Shown here: positions 36,873 to 46,331 of the stretch, in pieces
Layout of the letters: every line of letters starts with the position of its first letter
How positions within the stretch are numbered: the first letter of the stretch is position 1
Source of the DNA: Rikenellaceae bacterium
Lineage (GTDB): Bacteria > Bacteroidota > Bacteroidia > Bacteroidales > Rikenellaceae
Assembly (NCBI GenBank): GCA_015059735.1
Contig: SUZX01000002.1
Location: 186,001 to 250,000, forward strand
Reading direction: 5' to 3'
DNA length: 64,000 nucleotides
Program-made: the position numbers and the translations under genes
Notes under the pieces: model-generated
Databases searched by the model: none
Told to the model about the DNA's origin: nothing
Seen by the model: only the letters and a program-made list of their open reading frames with translations

Positions 36873-38195
36873 ATGAAACTGAAATCGAAATACTCTGATG
36901 TGATATTAAATCTGCTGGTGGCTATGGCCATCAGTTTGGTGGTCAATTTCTCATACATGTTGCTGTTGTTGGTTGACCCAACCGGAGAACTGCAACGTCC
37001 CGAAAGAGGTCGATCCGTGCCACGCAGCGAAGTGGGATGCTTGTCGGTTAATCCGAATGGGCACGGATATTTGATCTATCCCAACGGCGATAGTCTTTAT
37101 GTTTCACGAAACCGTATTTGGCGATGGAAACTTAACGATGGTGATCAAATCGAGGCCGATATGATCATACGGCATCGTGCGGGAGCTTATCCGGAACTTT
37201 CAAAGGTCAAAATGCTCAATGGTGAGAAGTTTGATATCTCATCGGTTTATAATCGACCGCCGGCCGTGATTGAATTGACCGTGCAATTGGTGTATTATCT
37301 GCTGGTTCCTTTTTTGTTACTTTCGATTTTGTCGGTTGCATGTCGTGGGAATTGTTCGGCTCGCAATTTTACACGCGGATGTTTGGGATGTCTGATTGTG
37401 GCGGTCTTACTCTATTGTTTGGCTCCGGTTATCGATAAAAAAACGGGTCAAATCATTTTGAATTTTACTTCGGGCCGCATGTTTGATTATTTGCTATTGT
37501 TGAAGTATTCGTTTGCAGTAGTTGTATCGTTGCTTTATGGTCGTATTTATGGGCTGATCTCGCAACGGCAGGAGGTTGTCGTGGAGAATGAACGGCTCAA
37601 AAACGAAAATCTAGCAACACGCTACAACATGCTTGTCGGGCAGATTAACCCGCATTTCTTTTTCAATTCGCTCAATTCATTGGCCATGTTGGTGCGCGAT
37701 AAAGAAGATGAAAAGGCATTGACTTATATCGATCAACTCTCCTATACGTTCCGTTATATTATACAAAACGGACAAAGTACGTTGATGTCGTTGTCCGATG
37801 AGTTGAAATTCGCCGAGGCGTACAGCTACCTCTTCAAGATCAGATACGCTGACAAACTCTTTTTCGATGTCGAAGTTGATCCGAAGTACCTCGATTGGCA
37901 GTTGCCTTCGCTTTCGTTGCAGCCACTGATTGGCAATGCTGTTAAGCACAATGCAATAACCCGTAACCGTCCCTTTCATGTGTCGATCTATACTGAGGAT
38001 GATTATTTGGTGGTGTCGAATCCGAAGATCCCGAAATTGATATCCGAACCATCGACCGGTATCGGATTGGAAAACCTGGTCAATCGTTGGCAGTTGATAA
38101 CCGGAATGCAGATCTATATTTTGGAATCCGAAACCGAATTCAAAGTGAAATTACCCTTGCAAAATCCTAATGTAAATGAAAGCTCTAATAATTGA
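36873..38195 (+). CDS. LytS/YehU-family sensor histidine kinase
   Basis: A 440-residue membrane kinase. One helix near the N-terminus (about 11-33) is followed by an extracytoplasmic loop of about 110 residues, then three further helices (about 130-240) and a cytoplasmic His_kinase domain with the phospho-His in GQINPHFFFNSLNSL. The ATP-binding part is short, as in this family, with GIGLENLVNRW. Its stop overlaps the start of the response regulator by 20 nt. Confidence 0.9.
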   Translation: MKLKSKYSDVILNLLVAMAISLVVNFSYMLLLLVDPTGELQRPERGRSVPRSEVGCLSVNPNGHGYLIYPNGDSLYVSRNRIWRWKLNDGDQIEADMIIRHRAGAYPELSKVKMLNGEKFDISSVYNRPPAVIELTVQLVYYLLVPFLLLSILSVACRGNCSARNFTRGCLGCLIVAVLLYCLAPVIDKKTGQIILNFTSGRMFDYLLLLKYSFAVVVSLLYGRIYGLISQRQEVVVENERLKNENLATRYNMLVGQINPHFFFNSLNSLAMLVRDKEDEKALTYIDQLSYTFRYIIQNGQSTLMSLSDELKFAEAYSYLFKIRYADKLFFDVEVDPKYLDWQLPSLSLQPLIGNAVKHNAITRNRPFHVSIYTEDDYLVVSNPKIPKLISEPSTGIGLENLVNRWQLITGMQIYILESETEFKVKLPLQNPNVNESSNN

Positions 38196-38937
38196 AGATG
38201 AAACAGCGGCGGCGCGCAATTTACAGGCTATTTTGCGACAGGTAGCTCCGGGAATAGAGATTGTTGAGGTTTTGGAGAGTGTGCGGGAAAGTGTCGAGTG
38301 GTTGCAAAACAACACGCATCCCGATTTGCTGTTTATGGATGTTCATTTGGCCGATGGTGATTCGTTCCGTATTTTTCGGGATGTGGATATTTCGGCTCCT
38401 ATAATTTTTACGACGGCTTATGATCAGTATGCTTTGGAGGCATTTAAGGTAAACAGCATCGATTACCTGTTAAAACCGATCAACTCCGCCGAAGTGGAAC
38501 GTGCTCTCGATAAATTGCGGAGACTTTCGGGGGATGAGCGCCGCGAGTATGGCATGCGGATAAAAACAATGGCAGAGAAGCAGCATACCGATGTCTTTTT
38601 GGTGCATATTCGTGACAAAATTATTCCGTTGCATCGCAATAATATTGCATTTTGTTATACTTGCAATGAACGAGTAACGGCCTATGGATATGACGGCACG
38701 ATCTATCCGTTGGATAAAACGCTTGAAGCATTACAGACTTTGTTGCCCGAGAACGATTTCTTTCGCGCCAATCGCCAATTTATCGTGGCGCGACGTGCCG
38801 TGAAAGAGATGGCGGTGTGGTTTGGAAGCCGCCTGTCGTTGCAATTGTCGGTCGAAACTCCCGAACGGATCATCATCTCGAAGGCTCGTGTCCCCGAATT
38901 CAAAGGGTGGCTGACGGCAGCTCACCCGATAGAATAG
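38176..38937 (+). CDS. LytTR-family response regulator
   Basis: A 253-residue regulator with a receiver domain (phospho-acceptor D55 in LLFMDVHL, acidic pocket EDE at 7-9, conserved Thr and Lys in FTTAYDQ and YLLKP) and a C-terminal LytTR DNA-binding domain (residues about 145-250). It is the cognate partner of the overlapping kinase gene. Target genes are unknown; the next + strand genes encode a small periplasmic protein and a large barrel. Confidence 0.92.
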   Translation: MKALIIEDETAAARNLQAILRQVAPGIEIVEVLESVRESVEWLQNNTHPDLLFMDVHLADGDSFRIFRDVDISAPIIFTTAYDQYALEAFKVNSIDYLLKPINSAEVERALDKLRRLSGDERREYGMRIKTMAEKQHTDVFLVHIRDKIIPLHRNNIAFCYTCNERVTAYGYDGTIYPLDKTLEALQTLLPENDFFRANRQFIVARRAVKEMAVWFGSRLSLQLSVETPERIIISKARVPEFKGWLTAAHPIE

Positions 38938-39001
38938 GCGATTCGCCGAGTTGTTCGACCGTTTAACCGATACTATGGAGTCGCGAAACTCTGTTAGAAG
39001 T

Positions 39002-39009
39002 TACCTTTG
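39002..39009 (+). promoter_or_regulatory. -7 box TACCTTTG for the small periplasmic protein
   Basis: Perfect TAnnTTTG, 55 nt before the ATG at 39065. It separates this gene from the upstream two-component operon. Confidence 0.6.
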
Positions 39010-39064
39010 CAATAGCAACTACCCCAATTGGTGTTGTCGATATTCAAACAAATATATTAAAACC

Positions 39065-39517
39065 ATGAAAAAGATTATTTTTGCAGTAGCCATGTCACTT
39101 TGTCTGTTGGTTGGGACTAACGCTTTTGCCCGCATGCAAGGCCCCCGAGGACCACAAGGTCGAGTTTCAATCGAACAGCGTGCGAATAGTAAAACCGAGC
39201 GGATACAACAGCAACTTGGTTTGTCCGACGAACAGGCATCCAAAGTATATGTTATTCAACTCGAACAGATGCGACAGATGCAGGCCTTGCGTCGACAGAT
39301 GCAGATTCTTCGCCAAGCTGAGGCCGAGCAAATGAAGGCAATTCTGACTCCCGAACAATTTGAAACGTGGCGTGAAAGCCAACAGCGCATGGGGCAAGGC
39401 GGCAGATCCGGTATGCAACAAGGGCCTTCGATGCGACAAAGCGACAGTAAGGCTGGGAAACAGGAAAAATCCGAGCCGGCTCGCAACAAGAAAAAACGCA
39501 ATAATAGACCCGAATAA
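39065..39517 (+). CDS. Small exported helical protein, Spy/CpxP-like, Gln/Arg-rich
   Basis: A 150-residue protein with a signal peptide (MKKIIFAVAMSLCLLVGTNAFA). The mature part is helical and rich in Gln, Met, Arg and Glu: RIQQQLGLSDEQASKVYVIQ, then LTPEQFETWRE. This is the LTxEQ pattern seen in Spy/CpxP-like periplasmic proteins. The tail is basic and disordered. A chaperone or stress-sensing role is a guess based on this resemblance. It lies between a LytTR system and a large barrel gene. Confidence 0.72.
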   Translation: MKKIIFAVAMSLCLLVGTNAFARMQGPRGPQGRVSIEQRANSKTERIQQQLGLSDEQASKVYVIQLEQMRQMQALRRQMQILRQAEAEQMKAILTPEQFETWRESQQRMGQGGRSGMQQGPSMRQSDSKAGKQEKSEPARNKKKRNNRPE

Positions 39518-39675
39518 AGACAATTCGATTGAAATATTTGTCATGACTGGAGACTAGTCGGGCGACTGACCACCATTTTTGGGCGATTCACCTGCTGAAA
39601 TTGCGGTTTTGTGCGATAAAAAAGTTATCTTCGCACAAAATGTAAGCATCCTTTCTGAAAGGCAAACAAAATAAG

Positions 39676-42600
39676 ATGATGAAGAGAGTATTATTGACAT
39701 TATTATTGCTTGCTTCTGTCGTGGCTACATACGCCCAAAGAAGTATTGTAACTGCAAAGGTTCTTGATAAAGATACAGGAGAGAGCGTTATCGGTGCGGT
39801 AGTAACGGTTGCACCAGTAAAAAATCCCGATAAAAAACAGATGCTGACATCGGGCTATAAAGGTATGTTCTCAATCCCGTCGATTGCTTATGGCGAATAT
39901 ACGCTGACGGTAACCTTTTTGGGCTATAACGATTATAAATCTACGTTTAAGGTATCTGCTGCAAAGACTAATCTTGGCGATATTCTCATGACGCCGGGTG
40001 TGGAGATCGAAACCGTAGTGAAAGAGGCCAAAGCGTTGCGTACCTCGCAACACGGCGATACGGTGAGCTACAATGCCGGAGCTTTCAAGGTAGTGGCTGA
40101 TGCCGATGTCGAGGGCCTTTTGAAAAAGATGCCGGGTGTTACCATTAATAACGGAACGGTTGAAGCACAAGGTGAGGAGGTTAAAAAGGTCTTTGTCGAT
40201 GGTAGGGAGTTCTTTGGTGAAGATGTAACTACGGCAATCAAGTCATTGCCGGCGCAGGCTGTCGATCGTATCGAAGTGTATAATAAATTGAGCGACAATG
40301 CCGAATTCTCAGGTATGGACGATGGTGAGGGTTATAAAGCCATTAATATCGTGACTCACAAACACATGCGTCAAGGCCAGTTCGGTAAGGTTTACGCCGG
40401 TTTGGGTTATGATTTCGACAACTCGAAAGAGTTCAAATATTTGGCCGGAGGAAATGTCAATGTCTTCCAAAATGACAGCCGTATCTCGATGATCGGTTTG
40501 TTCAACAATGTCAACCAACAGAATTTTTCGTTTGAAGATATTTTGGGTGTGACAGGCAGTACCGGAAGAGGCGGTCGTGGAGGTCGTCGCGGTGTGGGCC
40601 AATATATGGTACGTCCGCAGAGCGGCGTGGCTTCGGTTAATGCCATTGGCTTGAACTATTCGGATACATGGGGCAAACGGAATCAAGTAACTTTTCAAGG
40701 TAGTTATTTCTTCAACAACACCAGCACCATCAATAACTCGACTACCGATCGTTGGTACGAAGCTTTGGAATATCAAAATGCGGATACGTTGTCAAATATC
40801 GGATATTCTGATACAAAATCCTACAACCATCGTTTCAACGGCCGTTTGGAGTGGAAAATCTCGAAGAATCAAAACTTGATGATTCGTCCGAGTTTCAGTT
40901 ATCAAACCAATGATCCGTTTAGTAGAACAAATGGTTGGCAATATGGTGATCCGGAATTTGGCGGTAGCGGTTACAGTCGCACAGATAGTCGTAGCGATGC
41001 GTTGCGTCATGGTTATAACTTACGCATGTATGCGGTTTATCGCGCCAAGTTGGGCCAAAAGAAGGGGCGTACCATAACGATTGACGGAATGGGAAACTAT
41101 TCGGACAATACCAACAACTCGACGTCGTGGTCGAATCAATTGGGATTCCAGCCTACTCGACCAGATTGGAATTTTACAGATCCTGATGCTTTGAAAGGGT
41201 TGTCCGAAGAGCAAATATCGGAAAAATATGCTCCTTATTTGAATTTGCGTTATCTCTATTCGAAGGCTCCATCGACATCCTACACGATCCGTTCGAATTT
41301 CACCTATACCGAGCCGATCGCCAAGTATGCACAATTGAGTTTGCAATATCGGTTCTCGTATGAGAATTCGGAGCGCGATAAAAAATCATACGTTACGGGA
41401 GAAGATTTCTCGATCGCAGGAATCAATCCTGATCCGCAATTGTCGAATGCCTATCGCAGTACCTACCTCCGACACAATATCGGCCCGGGATTCCGTTGGT
41501 CGCAGAAACGCAATACGATCGTTGCCAATGTTTATTATCAACGTTCGACGTTGGATGGTATGATTGCTCAAATGAATACCGAGAACATCAAGCGCAACTA
41601 CGACAACATCACCTATTTTATGATGGTGCGTTGGAATTTCAATCGTGAAAATTCGTTGCGTATGTATGTCAGCTCCTATACTGACAATCCTTCGGTAATG
41701 GATTTACAGAATGTATTCGATGTGTCGGATGCTCAAAATATCTCGCGCGGTAATCCGAACCTGAATCCGGCATACAGCCACAGAATCCATTTCCACTATA
41801 CCAATTCCAATGTGGAGAAGGGACGTACTTTTATGTGGCATTTCTCATTCCAAGCCATTCAGGACTACAATGCCAACCACATGTTGCAAAAACCGGGTAC
41901 GATGACCATTGGCAGTGAAACCTACAATCCGAACTACTATTCTACTTCGGTTAATCTCGATGGCTATCGCAGTGTGCGCACTAATTTGAGCTATGGTTTT
42001 CCGGTTGGTTTCTTGAAGAGCAACCTCAACCTCATGGCAGGAATTACCTATACGACTATTCCGAGTATGATTGGTGGAAAGTGGAATGATACTACCAAAT
42101 TGATCGAAGACGGTGTGCGTAACGATACCCGAAATCTCGGTTATAATGCACGTGTGATATTGGGTAGTAACATCTCGGAGAATGTCGATTTTACGATTGC
42201 ATGGAGTGGTACCTATAACGATGCGGTCAATGCGTTCAAAAACGAGTCTGTTTCAAATCGCTATTTCGACCATACGGCATCGGCTGATATGAAGTTTGTG
42301 TTGCCATTAGGCTTTACGATTTCGGCAAGTGCCGCTTATACGCAATATATCGGCTTCACTAATGACTATGAAGACTCCTATCTGCTCTGCAATGCTTGGT
42401 TGGGTAAAAAACTCTTCAAAAATAAACGTGGTGAGATTATGGTTGGCGTGAATGATATATTCAACCAGAATAAAGGTTTCACTCGCTCGGTTGAGTCGGG
42501 ATATACCCAAAATGTATATAATAGTGTTATCGGACGCTACTACATGGTGCAATTTGTATATAACCTGCGTCACTTCGGTAAAAAGGGCTCACGAAATATG

Positions 42601-42699
42601 AAAGATTATAGCGGCATGGAACGTTCATCGAGTGATGCACAGCATCGTCGGATGATGAGTGTGCCGAGGTCCAGTGGTTTTAGAGGAGGATTCAGATAA
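39676..42699 (+). CDS. Large outer-membrane beta-barrel protein, TonB-receptor-like
   Basis: A 1007-residue exported protein (signal peptide about 1-20). After it comes a CarboxypepD_reg-like domain (TAKVLDKDTGESVIGAVVTV), then a plug-like part (LLKKMPGVTINNGTVEAQGEEVKKVFVDGREFF), and about 750 residues of barrel resembling the OMP_b-brl_3 group. No SusD partner is present, so it is not a standard SusCD glycan importer. Its ligand is unknown. A weak box TATCTTCG is seen about 45 nt upstream. Two ATG codons are adjacent at the start (39676 and 39679). Confidence 0.85.
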   Translation: MMKRVLLTLLLLASVVATYAQRSIVTAKVLDKDTGESVIGAVVTVAPVKNPDKKQMLTSGYKGMFSIPSIAYGEYTLTVTFLGYNDYKSTFKVSAAKTNLGDILMTPGVEIETVVKEAKALRTSQHGDTVSYNAGAFKVVADADVEGLLKKMPGVTINNGTVEAQGEEVKKVFVDGREFFGEDVTTAIKSLPAQAVDRIEVYNKLSDNAEFSGMDDGEGYKAINIVTHKHMRQGQFGKVYAGLGYDFDNSKEFKYLAGGNVNVFQNDSRISMIGLFNNVNQQNFSFEDILGVTGSTGRGGRGGRRGVGQYMVRPQSGVASVNAIGLNYSDTWGKRNQVTFQGSYFFNNTSTINNSTTDRWYEALEYQNADTLSNIGYSDTKSYNHRFNGRLEWKISKNQNLMIRPSFSYQTNDPFSRTNGWQYGDPEFGGSGYSRTDSRSDALRHGYNLRMYAVYRAKLGQKKGRTITIDGMGNYSDNTNNSTSWSNQLGFQPTRPDWNFTDPDALKGLSEEQISEKYAPYLNLRYLYSKAPSTSYTIRSNFTYTEPIAKYAQLSLQYRFSYENSERDKKSYVTGEDFSIAGINPDPQLSNAYRSTYLRHNIGPGFRWSQKRNTIVANVYYQRSTLDGMIAQMNTENIKRNYDNITYFMMVRWNFNRENSLRMYVSSYTDNPSVMDLQNVFDVSDAQNISRGNPNLNPAYSHRIHFHYTNSNVEKGRTFMWHFSFQAIQDYNANHMLQKPGTMTIGSETYNPNYYSTSVNLDGYRSVRTNLSYGFPVGFLKSNLNLMAGITYTTIPSMIGGKWNDTTKLIEDGVRNDTRNLGYNARVILGSNISENVDFTIAWSGTYNDAVNAFKNESVSNRYFDHTASADMKFVLPLGFTISASAAYTQYIGFTNDYEDSYLLCNAWLGKKLFKNKRGEIMVGVNDIFNQNKGFTRSVESGYTQNVYNSVIGRYYMVQFVYNLRHFGKKGSRNMKDYSGMERSSSDAQHRRMMSVPRSSGFRGGFR

Positions 42700-42757
42700 A
42701 GTATAGCTCTGTAAAAATAGTTGCCAAGAGTTTTATCTAACGAGCCGATTTGTCGGA

Positions 42758-42765
42758 TACTTTTG
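42758..42765 (+). promoter_or_regulatory. -7 box TACTTTTG for a candidate small RNA
   Basis: Perfect TAnnTTTG in the gap after the barrel gene, with no reading frame downstream but a strong terminator 132 nt later. Confidence 0.5.
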
Positions 42766-42770
42766 CACTA

Positions 42771-42941
42771 TTTTGAGCGTTTGATATTCCTCAAACAATG
42801 CGCGAGTCAAATTAAAAAAATTGTGAAGAAGTAAAAGCACTAGGGTTCAATCGCAACGACATCTTGCAAGCATTTAGGGACTCGCGCATAATTTTGGGAA
42901 ATGATGCAAAGATAATGTTTTTGCATCATTTCCGTTTTTTT
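42771..42941 (+). ncRNA. Candidate structured small RNA of about 170 nt
   Basis: Bounded by a perfect promoter box (42758-42765) and an intrinsic terminator (42897-42941). Inside are a 5' hairpin (GTTTGA 42779-42784 with TCAAAC 42791-42796) and a perfect 11-bp long-range helix (ATGCGCGAGTC 42798-42808 with GACTCGCGCAT 42879-42889) closing about 70 nt, then the terminator hairpin. No long reading frame is present. The family is unknown to me; 6S RNA and the Bacteroidales-1 RNA should be compared. Confidence 0.45.
42897..42941 (+). terminator. Terminator of the candidate small RNA
   Basis: A perfect 14-bp stem (42897-42910 with 42920-42933) followed by G and seven T residues. It also lies past the end of the convergent permease gene. 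Confidence 0.85.
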
Positions 42942-42954
42942 ATGGTTTCACAGG

Positions 42955-44190
42955 CTATTTACGAATGCTGTATTTGCGTTGAATCGTTCGATATGTACTT
43001 ATGCAAGCCATAATACCGAACAGAAATGCCAATGTTAAGAGTGCTTTGATTTCAGGGAACACCTCATTGAGCGAGGCTCCCATCGAGCGGATGCGGATTA
43101 ATCCATCGATGCCGTGACTGCTGGGAAACAATTGTCCGATTGCATAAAGCCATTGTGGCATTCCTTCGCGAGGAAACGATACGCCACTGAGCATCAATAT
43201 TGGAATCGAAGTCCAAAGTAAGAGTATCAAGGAGTCTTCCCGATGTCGAAAAAGTGTCGATACGGCCAATGCAAAAAGGATGCAGGCAGTTAGGTAAAAT
43301 GCTGCAAATACGATGACAGCCAACGTTGAACCATTGTCGGGATAATCGAAAAGGCGGTAGTGTACTCCAAGAATATAGGATGTTGTTATTGTATAAATCA
43401 GTGCATGGGCCAAAAACCGCCCCAGTACAATAAAAGGTATTGTGTCGGAACGAGTGATGAGGTTTGAATATGGCTGTTTTATCGGTTGCCTGTTTTGTTC
43501 ATACCAAGTGCCACCGAGCATGCCGATCCCGATGAGCAGTGTTTGTTGGATGATCACCATGAGAACAGCCGGCATGACGAAAGTGCCATAGCCCAGATAC
43601 GGGTTGAAAAGATTGTGTGATTGATAAACGACGGGTTGTATCGTAGCCTGTGCTTGGCGAATATCGGTATTACGGGTAACCAACCGTTGCAACTCTACTT
43701 GTGCTCCTGTGAGATTAATAGACGTGACAAGATCTTGGAATACTTGGCGATACATCAGAAAATTACTTGCATCGCAATAGATCGCAATGCAAGTCTGCAC
43801 ATTGTCGAGCAGCTGTCGCTCGTAATTGGCTGGAATATAGACTATACCATAAATTTCCCGCTGAAAGAAAAGTTCGCGAGCCGTTGGCATATCCGTCGGC
43901 TCGTATGCAACATGGATATTTGGCCCGGCATCAAGCAGTGTGATCAGCCGACGACTTGATACTGTATGACTTTCGTCGATAACGCCAATAGGTATATTGC
44001 GTAGCACCTGCGCTCCATAGGTGGCAGAGTAGAGTGTGGCATAGATAAGTGTGGCAAACACTAAAATCAGTAGCACCCCTTCATCGGTAAATATCTTGCG
44101 GAGTTCCTGCCGGAATATGGTGCAGAGAAGTTGAAATCTGGAAAGAGATGTGGTGGCTTTCATATCATATTTTTCGCCAATATCTTTCAT
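42955..44190 (-). CDS. ABC-2 type permease, second of a pair
   Basis: A 411-residue membrane protein with an N-terminal helix (about 38-60), a large extracytoplasmic domain (IPIGVIDESHTVSSRRLITLL onward) and five C-terminal helices, the ABC2_membrane_3 layout of YhhJ/YbhR exporters. The signature ILMLSGVSFPREGMPQWL is in the last third. It overlaps the preceding permease gene by 26 nt when started at 44190; an ATG at 44163 is an alternative start. No ATPase gene is in the operon. Confidence 0.85.
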   Translation of the reverse strand: MKDIGEKYDMKATTSLSRFQLLCTIFRQELRKIFTDEGVLLILVFATLIYATLYSATYGAQVLRNIPIGVIDESHTVSSRRLITLLDAGPNIHVAYEPTDMPTARELFFQREIYGIVYIPANYERQLLDNVQTCIAIYCDASNFLMYRQVFQDLVTSINLTGAQVELQRLVTRNTDIRQAQATIQPVVYQSHNLFNPYLGYGTFVMPAVLMVIIQQTLLIGIGMLGGTWYEQNRQPIKQPYSNLITRSDTIPFIVLGRFLAHALIYTITTSYILGVHYRLFDYPDNGSTLAVIVFAAFYLTACILFALAVSTLFRHREDSLILLLWTSIPILMLSGVSFPREGMPQWLYAIGQLFPSSHGIDGLIRIRSMGASLNEVFPEIKALLTLAFLFGIMACISTYRTIQRKYSIRK

Positions 44191-45343
44191 CGTGACAAAT
44201 TTGTTTAAGGCGTGGCAGCCAGAGTAATGGTAGGACTACGAATATACCTAACATGCCCAAATCCGAAAGCGAATAATTGTATGGAGCATTCCGCATCAAT
44301 TGGTCGATGGTGAGTTCGGTATAGTAGGAAAACGGAAAAAGATGACTTCCCCATTGAATCGGGGTCCACATAGCAAGAGTTGGAAATGTAAATCCCGAAA
44401 AACTGAATGCTAATACCGTATATCCGCCACCGATCGAGAGTGCTAATCGCAGATTCGCCAACAATGCAACGAGCATTATGGCAATTGATTGGTAACTTAA
44501 CAGCAGAAGCAATGTGCCAAGAAATAACACGAGGAAATTGCCGTTGAGTGGTATTCCGATTACTTCGAAGAGTAGAAAGAACATTAACAGTGTATTCAAG
44601 ATAAATGTTGCGGTAATGGGCAATAGCTTACCAATAAGAGCTATTCCGATTGAGTTGTTGGCTGTTGTAAGCCATTCGACAGCGGAGGCGTATCGCAGTT
44701 CGCTGCCGATAGCATAGATGGTGGTGACCATGATAAAGATTACTAACATCATGGGCAAAAATGCCGGCAACAGATAATAGGCATAGTTGAGATAAGGGTT
44801 GAATAAAACATGCTTGTCGAAACGAATCGGCATGAGTTGCGAGAGAATTGGTTGGTGAGGGATCTCTTTGCTTTCGAGCAGTTGTAGTTGAATGCCGGCA
44901 GAGAATGTGGCAGCAACTGTTTGGATATCTTTGGATAATAATCCGTTTACGGTAATATTTGTACCGTTGATATAGCTTTCTAAATGGATAGGTCGGTTGC
45001 TAAGGATCTCTTTTTCGAAAGAATGGGGGATTAATACAAACGCTTGAATCAGCCCTTTACGGATGAGTTCTTCGCCTTCGGTTGTCGATTGAATACTGTA
45101 TGCAACCTGTGCTGACGGAGTTGCATCGATCATACTGGTAATTTGTCGAGAGAGAGGGGTGTGATCGTTATCAACGATGGCAATCGGCAGATCGTGTGCA
45201 ACCCCTTTGTCGAACAGCACGACAAAGAAAACAAGCGAAAGTGCCGGCAATACCATGAGCGAGGTCCGATAGATGGGGCGCTGTATGATGCGGGAGATTT
45301 CTCGCCGAAAAACCGATCCGGTATATTGCAGTCGGAGAGACAT
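44165..45343 (-). CDS. ABC-2 type permease, first of a pair
   Basis: A 392-residue permease of the same layout as the next gene: an N-terminal helix (about 27-46), an extracytoplasmic domain (DLPIAIVDNDHTPLSRQITSM) and C-terminal helices with FAFSGFTFPTLAMW-like packing. The two permeases probably form a heterodimer with the HlyD protein and the TolC protein from the same operon. It starts 7 nt after the HlyD gene stop. Confidence 0.85.
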   Translation of the reverse strand: MSLRLQYTGSVFRREISRIIQRPIYRTSLMVLPALSLVFFVVLFDKGVAHDLPIAIVDNDHTPLSRQITSMIDATPSAQVAYSIQSTTEGEELIRKGLIQAFVLIPHSFEKEILSNRPIHLESYINGTNITVNGLLSKDIQTVAATFSAGIQLQLLESKEIPHQPILSQLMPIRFDKHVLFNPYLNYAYYLLPAFLPMMLVIFIMVTTIYAIGSELRYASAVEWLTTANNSIGIALIGKLLPITATFILNTLLMFFLLFEVIGIPLNGNFLVLFLGTLLLLLSYQSIAIMLVALLANLRLALSIGGGYTVLAFSFSGFTFPTLAMWTPIQWGSHLFPFSYYTELTIDQLMRNAPYNYSLSDLGMLGIFVVLPLLWLPRLKQICHDERYWRKI

Positions 45344-45350
45344 GTGTTTT

Positions 45351-46331
45351 TCAGTGTTCGAATTGATTCCAATCGACTAACACACTCATCCCTGGGCGTA
45401 GGGTAGTTGTTACACCCGTCGGGCGGGCTTTGATAACAAAGGTGCGAATGTCAAAACCACCCTGTGTGCGCGTTGCCGACCATGTGGCAAAGTCAGCTTG
45501 TGGGGCAATGTAGCTGACCTCAAATGTAATCAAGCTATCGAGAGCGGGCAGATATCCTTGCATGCGACTATGCATGCGAATTGTGGGGAGCAGTGTCTCT
45601 TTGATGTTGAAAGTGACCCAAATATCGCTTAAATCGAGTATGGTGACAACGGGATAGCCGCTACCGACAAGTTCGCCTTGCTCGGCAACAATGGTTGAAA
45701 CTTCGCCGGTGATTGGAGCATAGACTTGGGCGTCGTTGATATAGGATGTCACCTCTTTGACCGCTCCTTGTGCTTGTTGAACACGAGCCGATGCTGCCTC
45801 TTTCTCCTCTTTACGAGCTCCTGCTAATGCCAAATCGTACTGTGCTTTGGCTGCTTGGGCCGTTGCTTGCATGGCTTGCCAATTTGCGGCAGCCTCATCG
45901 AACTTTTGCGAGGGTACAACCCCTTCGTCGTAGAGATTTTTAATGCGGTCGTAAGTTTTGCGAGCCAACTGAGCTCCGGCCTTTGCTTTCTGCCACATGC
46001 TGCGAGCTTCCTCGATTTGTTGGGATCGGGCACCGGCAAGGGTGGCATCATCGAGTGCGGTAGCGGCACGTTGAACTGCTTGAGCTTGTAGTAGTTGCGC
46101 GTTTAGTTCGGGGGTCGAAAGCGAATAGAGCCAAGTACCTTTCTCTACATGATCGCCTTGCCGAACACGCATGCTGTCGATCCGTCCGGGAATCTTCGAA
46201 GAGGCTTTGTAGGTTGTACACTCAATAACACCTTGTACTAACGTTGGCCTGCGATGGGTGTATCGGTAAAAAATCAAAAAGATTCCCGCCAAGATAAGTA
46301 GGATGATTCCGATGATAATGTTGCGTTTCAT
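45351..46331 (-). CDS. HlyD-family periplasmic adaptor
   Basis: A 326-residue membrane-fusion protein. It has an N-terminal membrane anchor (about 4-22), a lipoyl-like half (KIPGRIDSMRVRQGDHVEKGTWLYSL), a long Ala/Gln-rich coiled coil (about 75-180), the second lipoyl half (VYAPITGEVSTIVAEQGELV) and a beta-barrel part. It bridges the inner-membrane permeases and TolC. The start ATG overlaps the TolC stop by 4 nt (ATGA). Confidence 0.9.
   Translation of the reverse strand: MKRNIIIGIILLILAGIFLIFYRYTHRRPTLVQGVIECTTYKASSKIPGRIDSMRVRQGDHVEKGTWLYSLSTPELNAQLLQAQAVQRAATALDDATLAGARSQQIEEARSMWQKAKAGAQLARKTYDRIKNLYDEGVVPSQKFDEAAANWQAMQATAQAAKAQYDLALAGARKEEKEAASARVQQAQGAVKEVTSYINDAQVYAPITGEVSTIVAEQGELVGSGYPVVTILDLSDIWVTFNIKETLLPTIRMHSRMQGYLPALDSLITFEVSYIAPQADFATWSATRTQGGFDIRTFVIKARPTGVTTTLRPGMSVLVDWNQFEH

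Noticed and set aside
38951..39064. An N-terminal extension of the Spy-like protein.
   Set aside because: The extension crosses the perfect promoter box and precedes a clear signal peptide start at 39065.
42907..42914. A perfect minus-strand TATCTTTG in the terminator loop of the candidate small RNA.
   Set aside because: It would transcribe antisense into an empty gap and is explained by chance within the hairpin; kept only as a remark.
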